Shown piece after piece: positions 40,175-49,622 of a stretch of DNA of 64,000 bases (positions within the stretch are counted from its first letter, which is position 1; every line of letters starts with the position of its first letter). Origin of the DNA: Pseudophaeobacter sp. Its GTDB lineage: Bacteria; Pseudomonadota; Alphaproteobacteria; Rhodobacterales; Rhodobacteraceae. Both the position numbers and the translations under genes were made by a program. The DNA lies in the NCBI GenBank assembly GCA_027019165.1, contig JALUXC010000024.1:62001-126000 (forward strand), given 5' to 3'. Under the pieces are notes generated by a model. The model was not told the origin of the DNA, searched no databases, and was given only the letters and a program-made list of their open reading frames with translations.

Positions 40175-40495
40175 TCAGACAGAGCTGAAACAGCCGATTG
40201 CATGTCCATGTACGCCGATATCCAGCGGCCCGAAGACGGATTCCACACAGAGCGAGAAATACCCCGCCAGCGGTAGAAAGATGACCCGGTAGTCGCCGTT
40301 TGCCCGCGTGACGGCCCAGCATTCCTGCGTCAGCCCGCCTGAGAAATTCACGGTGACGACCTCCGGCTCGCACAAGGCCGCGCGAAAGGCGTAGAGGGTT
40401 GCAAGCGCGGCCTCGCTGGCGACATTGAACTCGACCATCTCCGTCTCGATCAGATGGGTAATCCGATCGGGGATGGAGAGGCCTTCTTCGATCAC
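40175..40495 (-). CDS. Hypothetical protein in the pyrimidine operon
   Basis: 106-aa ORF between dihydropyrimidinase and Zn-hydrolase genes, same strand. Confidence 0.7.
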   Translation of the reverse strand: MIEEGLSIPDRITHLIETEMVEFNVASEAALATLYAFRAALCEPEVVTVNFSGGLTQECWAVTRANGDYRVIFLPLAGYFSLCVESVFGPLDIGVHGHAIGCFSSV

Positions 40496-40534
40496 CGGAT
40501 CGCGGCCCGCTGCATTGGCACCAGTGTCACCGCG

Positions 40535-41785
40535 TTACTCAACGATTTCAGCAGTTTCGACGACGGCGTGGAACAGGACATTTCCCCCGGCTTCGGCCCA
40601 TTCCTTGCTGATCTCTTCGGCTTCATTGTGGCTTAACCCGTCGACACAGGGGCACATGACCATTGCGGTCGGTGCCACGCGGTTGATCCAGCACGCATCA
40701 TGGCCTGCACCAGAAATGATGTCGAGATGAGAATAGCCAAGACGCTCGGCTGCACTGCGCACGGCTGTGACGCAGGCATCGTCGAATTTCACCGGATCGA
40801 ACCCGCCGACCTTTTCGAACGCGATCTCAACACCCATGGCATCGGCGATCTCTTGGCCCTTTTCGCGCAGACGGTTTTCCATGTCTTCGATCACCTCCAG
40901 CTCGGGGCTGCGGAAATCGACAGTGAAGACAACCTTGCCGGGGATCACGTTGCGAGAGTTCGGGTAGACATCGATATGCCCCGCCGCGCCGACAGCATGC
41001 GGCGCGTGCGACCAAGCGATTTCATCCACCGCATCCAGAATGCGCGCCATTGCAAGGCCAGCATTGCGGCGCATGGGCATCGGCGTCGACCCTGTGTGTG
41101 CGTCTTTGCCGGTGATCGTCACTTGCGTCCAGCTGAGGCCCTGACCGTGGGTCACGACACCAATGTCTTTACCTTCAGCTTCCAGGATCGGGCCCTGCTC
41201 GATGTGCAGCTCAAAAAAGGCATGCATCTTGCGAGCTCCGACCTCTTCGTCGCCGCGCCAGCCGATCCGCTTCAGCTCGTCGCCGAATTTCTTGCCCTCG
41301 GCATCGGTGCGATCATAGGCCCATTCTTGTGTGTGAATACCCGCGAACACCCCCGATGACAGCATGGCGGGCGCATAACGTGTGCCCTCCTCATTGGTGA
41401 AGTTGGTCACCACGATGGGGTGTTTTGTCTTGATATTCATGTCGTTGAGCGAACGAATTAATTCAAGACCACCCAGAACCCCGAGAATACCGTCATACTT
41501 GCCGCCCGTGGGCTGGGTATCAAGGTGCGAGCCCACATAGACCGGCAGCGCATCGGGATCTGTGCCCTCCCGCCGCGCGAACATATTGCCCATCTGATCA
41601 AGACCCATGGTGCAGCCCGCATCCTCGCACCATTTCTGGAACAGGGCGCGCCCCTCGGCATCTTCATCGGTCAAGGTCTGGCGATTGTTGCCGCCCGCAA
41701 CACCGGGGCCGATCTTGGCCATATCCATCAGACTGTCCCACAGCCGATCGCCATTGATCTTCAAGTTCTGTCCAAGCGACGTCAT
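40535..41785 (-). CDS. Zn-dependent amidohydrolase (beta-ureidopropionase / N-carbamoyl amino acid hydrolase family)
   Basis: GSHLDTQPTGGKYDGILGVLGGLELIRSL; TNEEGTRYAPAMLSSGVFAG; ELHIEQGPILE; SGAGHDACW. Confidence 0.93.
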   Translation of the reverse strand: MTSLGQNLKINGDRLWDSLMDMAKIGPGVAGGNNRQTLTDEDAEGRALFQKWCEDAGCTMGLDQMGNMFARREGTDPDALPVYVGSHLDTQPTGGKYDGILGVLGGLELIRSLNDMNIKTKHPIVVTNFTNEEGTRYAPAMLSSGVFAGIHTQEWAYDRTDAEGKKFGDELKRIGWRGDEEVGARKMHAFFELHIEQGPILEAEGKDIGVVTHGQGLSWTQVTITGKDAHTGSTPMPMRRNAGLAMARILDAVDEIAWSHAPHAVGAAGHIDVYPNSRNVIPGKVVFTVDFRSPELEVIEDMENRLREKGQEIADAMGVEIAFEKVGGFDPVKFDDACVTAVRSAAERLGYSHLDIISGAGHDACWINRVAPTAMVMCPCVDGLSHNEAEEISKEWAEAGGNVLFHAVVETAEIVE

Positions 41786-41910
41786 CGCAGCTTCCTTCCT
41801 GTTCATCCCGCACATATTGCAGGCTATTTTTGGCTTTGCGCCCTATTGGTGGCTTTGAAGCGTTGACCCAAACCCGCCCGCCATTCACGATTTGTTTTGC
41901 GGCGTCGGAT

Positions 41911-41926
41911 TTGACCAACTGGTCAA
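41911..41926. promoter_or_regulatory. RutR-like operator TTGACCA-AC-TGGTCAA
   Basis: Perfect palindrome matching TTGACCAnnTGGTCAA in the divergent intergenic region beside a RutR-like gene. Confidence 0.88.
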
Positions 41927-42063
41927 AGTCAAGCTACCATGCGGGTACAGTCAGTCAAGAAATTGCGACACGGAGACTGGGAAAACGCTTGGTTTACAGG
42001 TGAAATGTGTGAAATACAGGCGTTCTGCGAATGCCAAGACAGTCAAGGACGAAAAACGCTCCC

Positions 42064-42675
42064 ATGCCCAAGGACAGATCCCCGACTCGCATCCAGAAAA
42101 AGAATCGCGCCGCCATTCTGGAGGCCGCTCTGGAAGTGTTTTCCGCGCATGGGTTTCGTGGTGCGACCGTGGACCAGATCGCCACTGAAGCAGGCCTGTC
42201 AAAGCCAAACCTGCTTTATTATTTTCCGTCCAAAGAGGCGATTTTCACCGCTCTTTTGTCCGAACTTCTGGATACCTGGCTGGATCCTTTGCGCGCCCTT
42301 GATCCCGACGGCGAGCCACTGGAAGAAATGCTCGCCTACGTTCAACGCAAGCTGCAAATGAGCCAGGATTTCCCCCGCGAAAGCCGCCTGTTTGCCAATG
42401 AAATCGTGCAAGGCGCACCGCGCATGTTGGAAGCGCTGTCGACAGATCTGAAAGATCTGGTCGAAGAGAAAGCCACCGTCATCGACGGCTGGATGAGCGC
42501 CGGAAAACTCAAGCCAAGCCACCCCAAGCACCTGATATTCTCGATCTGGTCCCTGACCCAGCACTATGCGGATTTCGATGTTCAGGTACGGACCCTGATG
42601 GGGAAGGAAGACCCGTTTGACGCGGCGCCCGCGTTTCTTGACACCTTCTATCGACGGATGCTGACCCCTGCTTGA
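42064..42675 (+). CDS. rutR: TetR family regulator, RutR-like
   Basis: KKNRAAILEAALEVFSAHGFRGATVDQIATEAGLSKPNLLYYFPSKEAIFTALL; RutR-like C-terminal domain; neighbouring operator. Confidence 0.88.
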   Translation: MPKDRSPTRIQKKNRAAILEAALEVFSAHGFRGATVDQIATEAGLSKPNLLYYFPSKEAIFTALLSELLDTWLDPLRALDPDGEPLEEMLAYVQRKLQMSQDFPRESRLFANEIVQGAPRMLEALSTDLKDLVEEKATVIDGWMSAGKLKPSHPKHLIFSIWSLTQHYADFDVQVRTLMGKEDPFDAAPAFLDTFYRRMLTPA

Positions 42676-42691
42676 GCTCGAAACACAAGAC

Positions 42692-42725
42692 AAAAAAGGG
42701 CGCCCGATCAGAGGCGCCTTTTTAC
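42692..42725. terminator. Bidirectional intrinsic terminator between rutR and preA
   Basis: AAAAAAGGgCGCC...GGCGCCTTTTT. Confidence 0.75.
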
Positions 42726-42753
42726 TTTTTGTTAATCACTTACAAAGCGAAGC

Positions 42754-44058
42754 TTACTCAGCAGCGGTGGCTGATGGGTTGTTCGGATGCGTCGTCCAGT
42801 TGGCATACTGATCCGAGACCACCTTGCCGGTGCGCAGATCGATCTGCCCCGCCGGAACTTCTTCCATGGTGATGCAGCCTTCAACCGGGCAGACGTTGAC
42901 GCAAAGGTTACAGGCCACGCATTCCTCATCTTTCACGGTGAATGTGCGGTCCTCGCTCATGGCGATGGCCTGGTGCGAGGTGTCCTCGCAGGCCGCATAG
43001 CAGCGCCCGCATTTGATGCAGTCGTCCTGGCTGATCTTGGCCTTGGCGACGTAGTTGAGATCCAGATACTGCCAGTCGGTCACATTGGGAACCGCCATAC
43101 CGATGAAGTCCTGGGTCGAGGTGTAGCCCTTTTCATCCATCCAGTTGGACAGGCCCGAGATCATCTCTTTCACCACGTTGAAACCATAGGTCATCGCGGC
43201 GGTGCAGACCTGCACATTGCCCGCACCCAGCGCCATGAATTCGGCTGCATCTTTCCAGGTGGTGACACCGCCGATGGCCGAAATCGGCAGACCGTGGGTC
43301 TGCGGATCGCGGGCGATTTCAGCCACCATGTTCATGGCAATCGGCTTCACCGCCGGGCCACAGTATCCGCCATGGGTGCCCTTACCGCCGATGGTGGGCT
43401 CTGGCGCCATATTGTCGAGATCGACCGAAACGATGGAGTTGATGGTGTTGATCAGGCTGACCGCATCGCCGCCACCCGCCTTGGCCGCACGCGCCGGGAA
43501 GCGCACATCGGTGATGTTGGGTGTCAGCTTCACGATCACGGGTTTGGAATAGTATTTCTTGCACCACTCCGTGACCATCTGGATGTATTCGGGCACCTGT
43601 CCTACGGCGGAGCCCATGCCGCGTTCAGCCATGCCGTGCGGGCAGCCAAAGTTCAGCTCGATCCCGTCGGCGCCGGTGGCTTCCACCTTGGGCAGGATCG
43701 CCTTCCAGGCTTCTTCCTCGCAGGGCACCATGATCGACACGATCACGGCGCGATCCGGGTAGTCCTTCTTGACGCGGGTGATTTCCTCAAGGTTGGTCTC
43801 AAGGCTGCGGTCGGTGATTAGCTCAATGTTGTTGAGGCCCAGCAGGCGGCGGTCCGCGCCCCAGATCGCGCCGTAACGCGGCCCGTTGACGTTGACGACG
43901 GGCGGCCCTTCAGAGCCAAGCGTCTTCCAGACCACACCGCCCCAACCGGCCTCAAAGGCGCGGCGCACGTTGTATTCTTTGTCCGTGGGCGGCGCCGACG
44001 CCAGCCAGAACGGGTTCGGAGATTTGATCCCCAGAAATTCAGTTGTCAGATCAGCCAT
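42754..44058 (-). CDS. preA: NAD-dependent dihydropyrimidine dehydrogenase subunit PreA
   Basis: ADLTTEFLGIKSPNPFWLASAPPTDKEYNVRRAFEAGWGGVVWKT; C-terminal 2x[4Fe-4S] CIKCGRCYAACEDTSHQA and CVACNLCVNVCPVEGC. Confidence 0.96.
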   Translation of the reverse strand: MADLTTEFLGIKSPNPFWLASAPPTDKEYNVRRAFEAGWGGVVWKTLGSEGPPVVNVNGPRYGAIWGADRRLLGLNNIELITDRSLETNLEEITRVKKDYPDRAVIVSIMVPCEEEAWKAILPKVEATGADGIELNFGCPHGMAERGMGSAVGQVPEYIQMVTEWCKKYYSKPVIVKLTPNITDVRFPARAAKAGGGDAVSLINTINSIVSVDLDNMAPEPTIGGKGTHGGYCGPAVKPIAMNMVAEIARDPQTHGLPISAIGGVTTWKDAAEFMALGAGNVQVCTAAMTYGFNVVKEMISGLSNWMDEKGYTSTQDFIGMAVPNVTDWQYLDLNYVAKAKISQDDCIKCGRCYAACEDTSHQAIAMSEDRTFTVKDEECVACNLCVNVCPVEGCITMEEVPAGQIDLRTGKVVSDQYANWTTHPNNPSATAAE

Positions 44059-44113
44059 TTATCTGTTCCTTTTCATGCTCGCCTACTGTCCCAAATTGGG
44101 ACAGCGGGCTGGC

Positions 44114-45448
44114 TTAGCCCATCAGGCTGGAATGAATGTCCATTGCGGCATCGCGGCCCTCGGCCACGGCGGTCACGGTCAGGTCCTCGCCCCCCGAGGC
44201 ACAGTCGCCCCCGGCCCAGACACCAGCAACCGAGGTGCGCCCGGTCTCGGAAACCTTGATCTTGCCGCCCTCGATCTCCAGCCCGTCGGGCTGGCCTTCC
44301 AAGGTTTGACCAATTGCCTTGAAGACCTGATCTGCAGTCAGCCGCACGGTTTCGCCGGTTCCGGCCACGCGACCGTCCTTGATCTCGGTATACTCCAACT
44401 CGATCTCGGCTGCGGCGCCATTGCCGTGGATCGCCTTGGGCATCACGTTGAACATCAGCTTGACGCCTTTGGAGGCCGCCAGATCCTGCTCGAACCGGCT
44501 GGCGCCCATGGCCTCGCGACCACGGCGATAGGCGATGGTGACATTCTCAGCGCCAAGCAGCTTGGATTGCACTGCTGCATCCACTGCGGTCATACCGCCG
44601 CCGATCACGACAACGTTGCGCCCAACGGGCAGCGCGGTCAGATCCTCGGCCTGGCGCAGGTCGGCGATGAAGTCCACCGCATCACGCACGCCGTCCTTGT
44701 CTTCACCTTCGCTGCGCAGCGCGTTGACACCGCCCAGACCGATGGACAGGAAGACCGCATCAAACGCGCCGTTCAGTGCATCAAGCGACAGCTCAGCCCC
44801 GAGCTTCTTGCCGTACTCCATTGAAATGCCACCGATTTGCAGCAGCCACTCAACTTCGCGCGCGGCAAAATCATTGGTGGATTTGTAGGCGGCAATGCCA
44901 AATTCGTTGAGACCGCCAGCCTTTTCCTTACTGTCGAAAACCACAACATCGTGACCCAGCATCGCCAGACGGTGCGCTGCGGACAGGCCTGCGGGACCGG
45001 CGCCCACAACAGCCACGCGCTTGCCTGTGCCTTCGGCGCGGGTGAAGGGGTGAACGCCCTTGGCCATCAGCGTATCGGTCGCATAGCGCTGCAAACGGCC
45101 AATCTCGACCGGCTTACCTTCTGCGGTTTCGCGCACGCAAACCTCTTCGCACAGGGTCTCGGTCGGGCAGACGCGAGCGCACATGCCACCCAGGATGTTC
45201 TGCTCAAGGATCGTCTTGGCTGCCGACACCGGGTGCCCCGCCTGAATCTCGCGGATGAACTGCGGGATGTCGATCGAGGTCGGACAGGCCGTCATGCACG
45301 GCGCATCATAGCAGAAGTAGCAACGATCTGCGGCCACAGCGGCCTCATGCTGATCGTAAGGGGCATGCAGATCCCCGAAATTCTCGGCGATCTCGGGGGC
45401 GGACAAACGTCCCGCCTGGATGCCGGATGCCTGATGGCTGGTCGCCAT
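44114..45448 (-). CDS. preT: NAD(P)-dependent oxidoreductase PreT (dihydropyrimidine dehydrogenase subunit)
   Basis: CYFCYDAPCMTACPTSIDIPQFIREI; VAVVGAGPAGLSAAHRLAMLGHDVVVFD; VVIGGGMTAVDAAVQSK. Confidence 0.95.
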   Translation of the reverse strand: MATSHQASGIQAGRLSAPEIAENFGDLHAPYDQHEAAVAADRCYFCYDAPCMTACPTSIDIPQFIREIQAGHPVSAAKTILEQNILGGMCARVCPTETLCEEVCVRETAEGKPVEIGRLQRYATDTLMAKGVHPFTRAEGTGKRVAVVGAGPAGLSAAHRLAMLGHDVVVFDSKEKAGGLNEFGIAAYKSTNDFAAREVEWLLQIGGISMEYGKKLGAELSLDALNGAFDAVFLSIGLGGVNALRSEGEDKDGVRDAVDFIADLRQAEDLTALPVGRNVVVIGGGMTAVDAAVQSKLLGAENVTIAYRRGREAMGASRFEQDLAASKGVKLMFNVMPKAIHGNGAAAEIELEYTEIKDGRVAGTGETVRLTADQVFKAIGQTLEGQPDGLEIEGGKIKVSETGRTSVAGVWAGGDCASGGEDLTVTAVAEGRDAAMDIHSSLMG

Positions 45449-45503
45449 TGGGTGTCTCCCTGACTGTTCTTTTTCTGCGACTCAGACTGCCACAGATTGT
45501 TTT

Positions 45504-45519
45504 TTTATCAACTGGTAAA
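45504..45519. promoter_or_regulatory. Degenerate RutR-like site TTTATCA-AC-TGGTAAA
   Basis: Palindromic, three mismatches from the perfect operator, upstream of preT. Confidence 0.5.
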
Positions 45520-45532
45520 ATTTTTGGATCGA

Positions 45533-45566
45533 CAAAAAAAATCGGCCACCCCAAAGGAACGGCCGA
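45533..45566 (-). terminator. Intrinsic terminator downstream of the cupin gene
   Basis: TCGGCC-N13-GGCCGA followed by a U run on the minus strand. Confidence 0.7.
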
Positions 45567-45600
45567 CAAAACTCTGTTTTTCCAGCAGAATGCCGGACGC

Positions 45601-46239
45601 CTAGAAATTCAGCATTTCGGTAAGGTGCCCAATTTTCATCCAGATGCGCGCGCCATCGGGGCCAGCTTTTGCCTCAAAATGAGCCCCAGGAGGCAGGCGC
45701 AACCAATCCCAGCGGGAAAAGTCCTCGCCCTCTTCGAAAAACCCACCTTCCAGAACAAAGATCTCAGCGCCGCCCTCAGCCTCGAATGAAACGTTTTCGC
45801 CTGGCGCCCATGTCACCAGGCGCACGTCTTCGCGCGCGTCCCGAAACAGGGGCAGCCCGGCATGCCCATTTGTGTCTATTTTCACGGTTTGACGATCAGC
45901 CGGGTCGAACTGATGCAGTTTCACAAGGATCGTCGCGCCGTCCTGCGCCGCTGGCGTGTGGCTGGAGGTCGGCGGGTTGCGCACGTAGGAGCCGACAGGG
46001 AAATCGCCATCCTCATCCTGAAAGACGCCATCCAGAACGATGTATTCCTCTCCGCCATCGTGGGTGTGCGCCTTGAAAGCAGACCCCGCCGCGAAACGTA
46101 CGATTGTCGTCGCGCGAGCGACCTCCTCTCCGATCCGGTCCAGCATCTTGCGCTCCACCCCGGCGGCGGGGCTGGGCACCCAGGGGGTGTCGTCAAAATG
46201 CACAGCGGCACGTTTGGTGAAATCAGCATTGATCCGCAT
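45601..46239 (-). CDS. Cupin domain protein (ChrR-like cupin)
   Basis: FAAGSAFKAHTHDGGEEYIVLDGVFQDEDGDFPVGSYVRNPPTSSHTP. Confidence 0.85.
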   Translation of the reverse strand: MRINADFTKRAAVHFDDTPWVPSPAAGVERKMLDRIGEEVARATTIVRFAAGSAFKAHTHDGGEEYIVLDGVFQDEDGDFPVGSYVRNPPTSSHTPAAQDGATILVKLHQFDPADRQTVKIDTNGHAGLPLFRDAREDVRLVTWAPGENVSFEAEGGAEIFVLEGGFFEEGEDFSRWDWLRLPPGAHFEAKAGPDGARIWMKIGHLTEMLNF

Positions 46240-46337
46240 GAGTGGCCCTCCATCTGATAGGTTCAGACATGGGGCACCCAGTTCAGATTTCCAACCGCTT
46301 TCACCAGGTAGTGTGCGGAAACACCTATTCCATTAGA

Positions 46338-46736
46338 TTACTTGGGAAGAACCGCAGTGGCTTCGATCTCGACCTTGGCCTCATCCTCGACCAATGCAGA
46401 CACAACAACCATGGTCATTGCGGGGAAATGATAGCCCATGACATCGCGGTAGGCCTTACCCACCTCAGCCTGATGGGCAAGGTATTCGGCCTTGTCGGTC
46501 ACATACCAGGTGAGACGCGTGATATCGCTCGCCTGCCCTCCAGCCGCCTGGACCACATCCAGAATGTTACGCAGAGCCTGGCTCATCTGACCGATAAAGT
46601 CATGCACCTCGAAAACCTGATCTGCCGTCCAGCCGATCTGACCACCGACAAAAAGCAGCTTGCCTTCGGCGACCATGCCATTGGCATAGCCCTTGGCCGG
46701 CTTCCAGCCTTCGGGATGCACGTTGATTGCTGGCAT
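46338..46736 (-). CDS. RidA family protein
   Basis: KGYANGMVAEGKLLFVGGQIGWTADQVFEVHDFIGQMSQALRNILDVVQAAGGQASDITRLTWYVTDKAEY. Confidence 0.9.
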   Translation of the reverse strand: MPAINVHPEGWKPAKGYANGMVAEGKLLFVGGQIGWTADQVFEVHDFIGQMSQALRNILDVVQAAGGQASDITRLTWYVTDKAEYLAHQAEVGKAYRDVMGYHFPAMTMVVVSALVEDEAKVEIEATAVLPK

Positions 46737-46875
46737 GGTTTGTCTCCTTATCCGGTCGGAATGCACCTGTTGAGGTCAATATTCAATACGGCGATAAATA
46801 CTTCAAGCTTAAAATTTCATACATAAAGATTTAAGCCTTCACCCGATGCACCTCTCCCCGGCACAAACCGCATCA

Positions 46876-46915
46876 AAAAACGCCGCATCCCGGCCTTGGG
46901 AAACGGCGCTTTTCC
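46876..46915. terminator. Hairpin downstream of gapR, possibly bidirectional
   Basis: AAAAAACGCCG...CGGCGCTTTT with an inner CCC/GGG stem. Confidence 0.5.
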
Positions 46916-46940
46916 TTCAACAGGGGCGGCCAGTGGCAGC

Positions 46941-47204
46941 TCACATGCCAAGCGCTTCCTTGTACATGTCCAGAACCGCCTCTTCCTCGGCGATGTCGTC
47001 TTTGTCGCGCTTGCGCAGTGCAATCACCTTGCGCATGACCTTGGTGTCATAGCCGCGGGCTTTGGCCTCAGCCATCACCTCTTTCTGTTGGTCGGCGATG
47101 TCTTTCTTCTCGGCGTCCAGACGTTCGAACCGCTCAATGAACTGGCGCAGCTCTCCGGCGGTCACACGGTAGTTTTCGCTTTTTTCGTCTTCGGTCAGAT
47201 CCAT
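46941..47204 (-). CDS. gapR: GapR family DNA-binding protein (DUF2312)
   Basis: GELRQFIERFERLDAEKKDIADQQKEVMAEAKARGYDTKVMRKVIALRKRDKDDIAEEEAVLDMYKEALGM. Confidence 0.93.
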   Translation of the reverse strand: MDLTEDEKSENYRVTAGELRQFIERFERLDAEKKDIADQQKEVMAEAKARGYDTKVMRKVIALRKRDKDDIAEEEAVLDMYKEALGM

Positions 47205-47397
47205 TTCCGGCTCCGTCAGCAAGGCATGTCAAAACAGTCGATGAAAGGGGATAGCGGTCCCGTCAGATCACTGCAAGCCGGGAAAGCGAAGCGCCGGTCG
47301 AAAGGCGTTCATTTGCGCATGGCCAACCGGCGGCGCCCCCTTGCATCCTTGAGAACGATCCTTTAGGCGCAGCGACAGTCAACAGCGGGAGACCGGC

Positions 47398-47616
47398 ATG
47401 TTCGAAATCCTTGTCTGGGTCGGTGCGACCCTTTCCGTTGCCGGACTTCTTGGGCTGGTCTGGTGCATACTGCGCGTCGCAAAGGCGCGTCGCCAGAAGC
47501 TGGACGACGACGCGCTGCGGGCGGTGGTGCAGTCGGTATTGCCCTACAATCTGGGGGCTCTGTTTCTCTCTGTGATCGGGCTGATGCTGGTGATGGTCGG
47601 CATCTTTTTGTCCTGA
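47398..47616 (+). CDS. Small membrane protein, uncharacterised
   Basis: 72 aa, two hydrophobic helices. Confidence 0.65.
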   Translation: MFEILVWVGATLSVAGLLGLVWCILRVAKARRQKLDDDALRAVVQSVLPYNLGALFLSVIGLMLVMVGIFLS

Positions 47617-47705
47617 CCCTGTCAGTCGTACCCTGACCCTGAACAAAATCGCCTAAGCCGAAATAGCGTGGCCACGCCGCGCGGCCACGCGCAAAAGGCT
47701 TTTCC

Positions 47706-47921
47706 TCAGACTGGCATATTGTCGAACCGGTCCTCGGTCGTTTCTTCGACCATTGCATATTCCATTCTGCGGAGCTGTGCGGAAATCACCGCGCCGTTGC
47801 GGCGCAGGCGTGACATGATCGACAGGAATTCATCGATGCGCTTTGCCCGCGTTGCTCCAGAAGCGCCGCGAATTTCTTTTTCCAGCCGCAACGCCATTTC
47901 CGTAAGGTTCGTACTCGTCAT
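47706..47921 (-). CDS. Small hypothetical protein
   Basis: MTSTNLTEMALRLEKEIRGASGATRAKRIDEFLSIMSRLRRNGAVISAQLRRMEYAM. Confidence 0.6.
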   Translation of the reverse strand: MTSTNLTEMALRLEKEIRGASGATRAKRIDEFLSIMSRLRRNGAVISAQLRRMEYAMVEETTEDRFDNMPV

Positions 47922-48223
47922 TCTCACTCCTCCCTTGAGCGAGACCAGTCTGCCAAGGAAATGAAACAGAAATAAAGCGCTTGCCAAAGCCAAGCCGCCA
48001 GATGTGCGTATTGAGGACGTTTTTTCCGAAGCTTTTGCTTAACACGCAGGCAAAATCCTCTGCCGCTGGGCAGATTTAGGGCCTGCACACAGCAGTCCAC
48101 CTGCTAGTCTTCGAAGGCCGCTTTGCCCAGTTTGCACAAAAATCAACAAGACTGCCGCGACAAGGGTTGAAACACATTCAGCTTTTAACATATGTATAGA
48201 GAAACCCAAGGGAGTGTCCCAAC

Positions 48224-49087
48224 ATGAATCCAATCGTCAAAGCCTTCTTCGACGAAGCCACGAACACCGTTTCCTATGTTGTCCGCGATCCAAACGGCAG
48301 CGCCTGCGCCATTATCGATTCGGTTCTGGATTTTGATCACGCATCTGGCCGGACCGACACCAGTTCTGCCGATGAAATCATCGCCTGGGTCGAATCCGAG
48401 GGGCTCAAGACCGAATGGATTCTTGAAAGCCACGTTCATGCAGACCACCTGTCAGCGGCGCCCTATCTGCAAGAGCGTCTGGGCGGCAAGATCGGCATCG
48501 GCGAGAACATCACCATTGTTCAGGATACCTTTGGAAAGGTCTTTAACGAAGGTACCGAATTCCAGCGCGATGGTAGCCAGTTCGACCAACTGTTCAAGGA
48601 AGGTGACCGCTTCATGATCGGCCAGTTGCGCGGCGAGGTGCTGCATACGCCCGGCCATACGCCTGCCTGCCTGACCTACGTGATTGGCGACGCGGCCTTT
48701 GTGGGCGACACGTTGTTCATGCCCGATTTCGGCACCGCGCGCTGCGACTTTCCCGGCGGCTCCTCCGAAACGCTGTTCCAGTCGATCCAGAAGATCCTCG
48801 CCTTGCCGGATGATACCCGCATCTTTGTCGGCCACGATTACAAGGCGCCCGGCCGCGACGAATACGCCTGGGAGACCACTGTCGGAGAGCAGAAAGCCCT
48901 GAACATCCACATCGGCCAGGGCAAAAGCATCGAAGAGTTCGTCTCCATGCGCGATGCGCGCGATGCAACGCTCGGCATGCCACGTCTGATCCTGCCGTCG
49001 CTGCAGGTCAACATGCGCGCTGGCCAGATGCCTGAACCGGATGAAAAAGGGGACGTCTTCCTCAAGATCCCGGTCAACAAGATCTAG
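48224..49087 (+). CDS. MBL-fold hydrolase, persulfide-dioxygenase/Blh-like
   Basis: ESHVHADHLSAAPYL, HTPGHTPACLTYV, VGHDYKAPGRDEYAWETTVGEQKALNIHI. Confidence 0.88.
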   Translation: MNPIVKAFFDEATNTVSYVVRDPNGSACAIIDSVLDFDHASGRTDTSSADEIIAWVESEGLKTEWILESHVHADHLSAAPYLQERLGGKIGIGENITIVQDTFGKVFNEGTEFQRDGSQFDQLFKEGDRFMIGQLRGEVLHTPGHTPACLTYVIGDAAFVGDTLFMPDFGTARCDFPGGSSETLFQSIQKILALPDDTRIFVGHDYKAPGRDEYAWETTVGEQKALNIHIGQGKSIEEFVSMRDARDATLGMPRLILPSLQVNMRAGQMPEPDEKGDVFLKIPVNKI

Positions 49088-49193
49088 TCACAAAAGCAAT
49101 GCGCTCATTGGGGTGGGCGCCGTGCATTGAAATCAGACCCGGCGCCGCCAGCACGTAGAAAAAGCGGCGCCCCGTATCAAGGAAACGCGAAAC

Positions 49194-49622
49194 ATGGAAA
49201 CAGACTGGATCTGGGGCCTCGTTGGGGGCGCAACAATCGGCCTTGGCGGTGCCGTCTACCTTTTGGGAAATGGTCGCGTCATGGGGGCAAGCGGCATTTT
49301 TGGAGGCCTGATCGATGGCAGCGGCTGGAACAGCCTTTGGGAACGGGTTGCCTTTCTGGTTGGCGTCATCGTAACGCCACTGATCCTCTGGCCGATCTAC
49401 AATGTCGAGATTGACACTCATATGACCACCAACGTTTGGGTGATCATCGCAGCGGGCCTCTTGGTCGGCGTCGGCACCCGGATCGCCAATGGGTGCACAT
49501 CGGGTCACGGCGTCTGCGGCATCTCACGCTTTTCCCTGCGCGGCATCGTCGCCACCGTCTTTTACATCCTGGCCGGTGGCCTGACGCTTGCCATTTTCCG
49601 TCATGTTCTGGGGCTGATCTGA
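49194..49622 (+). CDS. YeeE/YedE-family sulfur transport membrane protein (PmpA-like)
   Basis: GGATIGLGGAVYLLGNGRVMGASGIFGGL; GVGTRIANGCTSGHGVCGISRFSLRG. Confidence 0.9.
   Translation: METDWIWGLVGGATIGLGGAVYLLGNGRVMGASGIFGGLIDGSGWNSLWERVAFLVGVIVTPLILWPIYNVEIDTHMTTNVWVIIAAGLLVGVGTRIANGCTSGHGVCGISRFSLRGIVATVFYILAGGLTLAIFRHVLGLI

Noticed and set aside
49436-49621. Upstream extension of the second YeeE-like ORF
   Set aside because: Overlaps the preceding gene out of frame; the hydrophobic protein starts naturally at ATG 49622.
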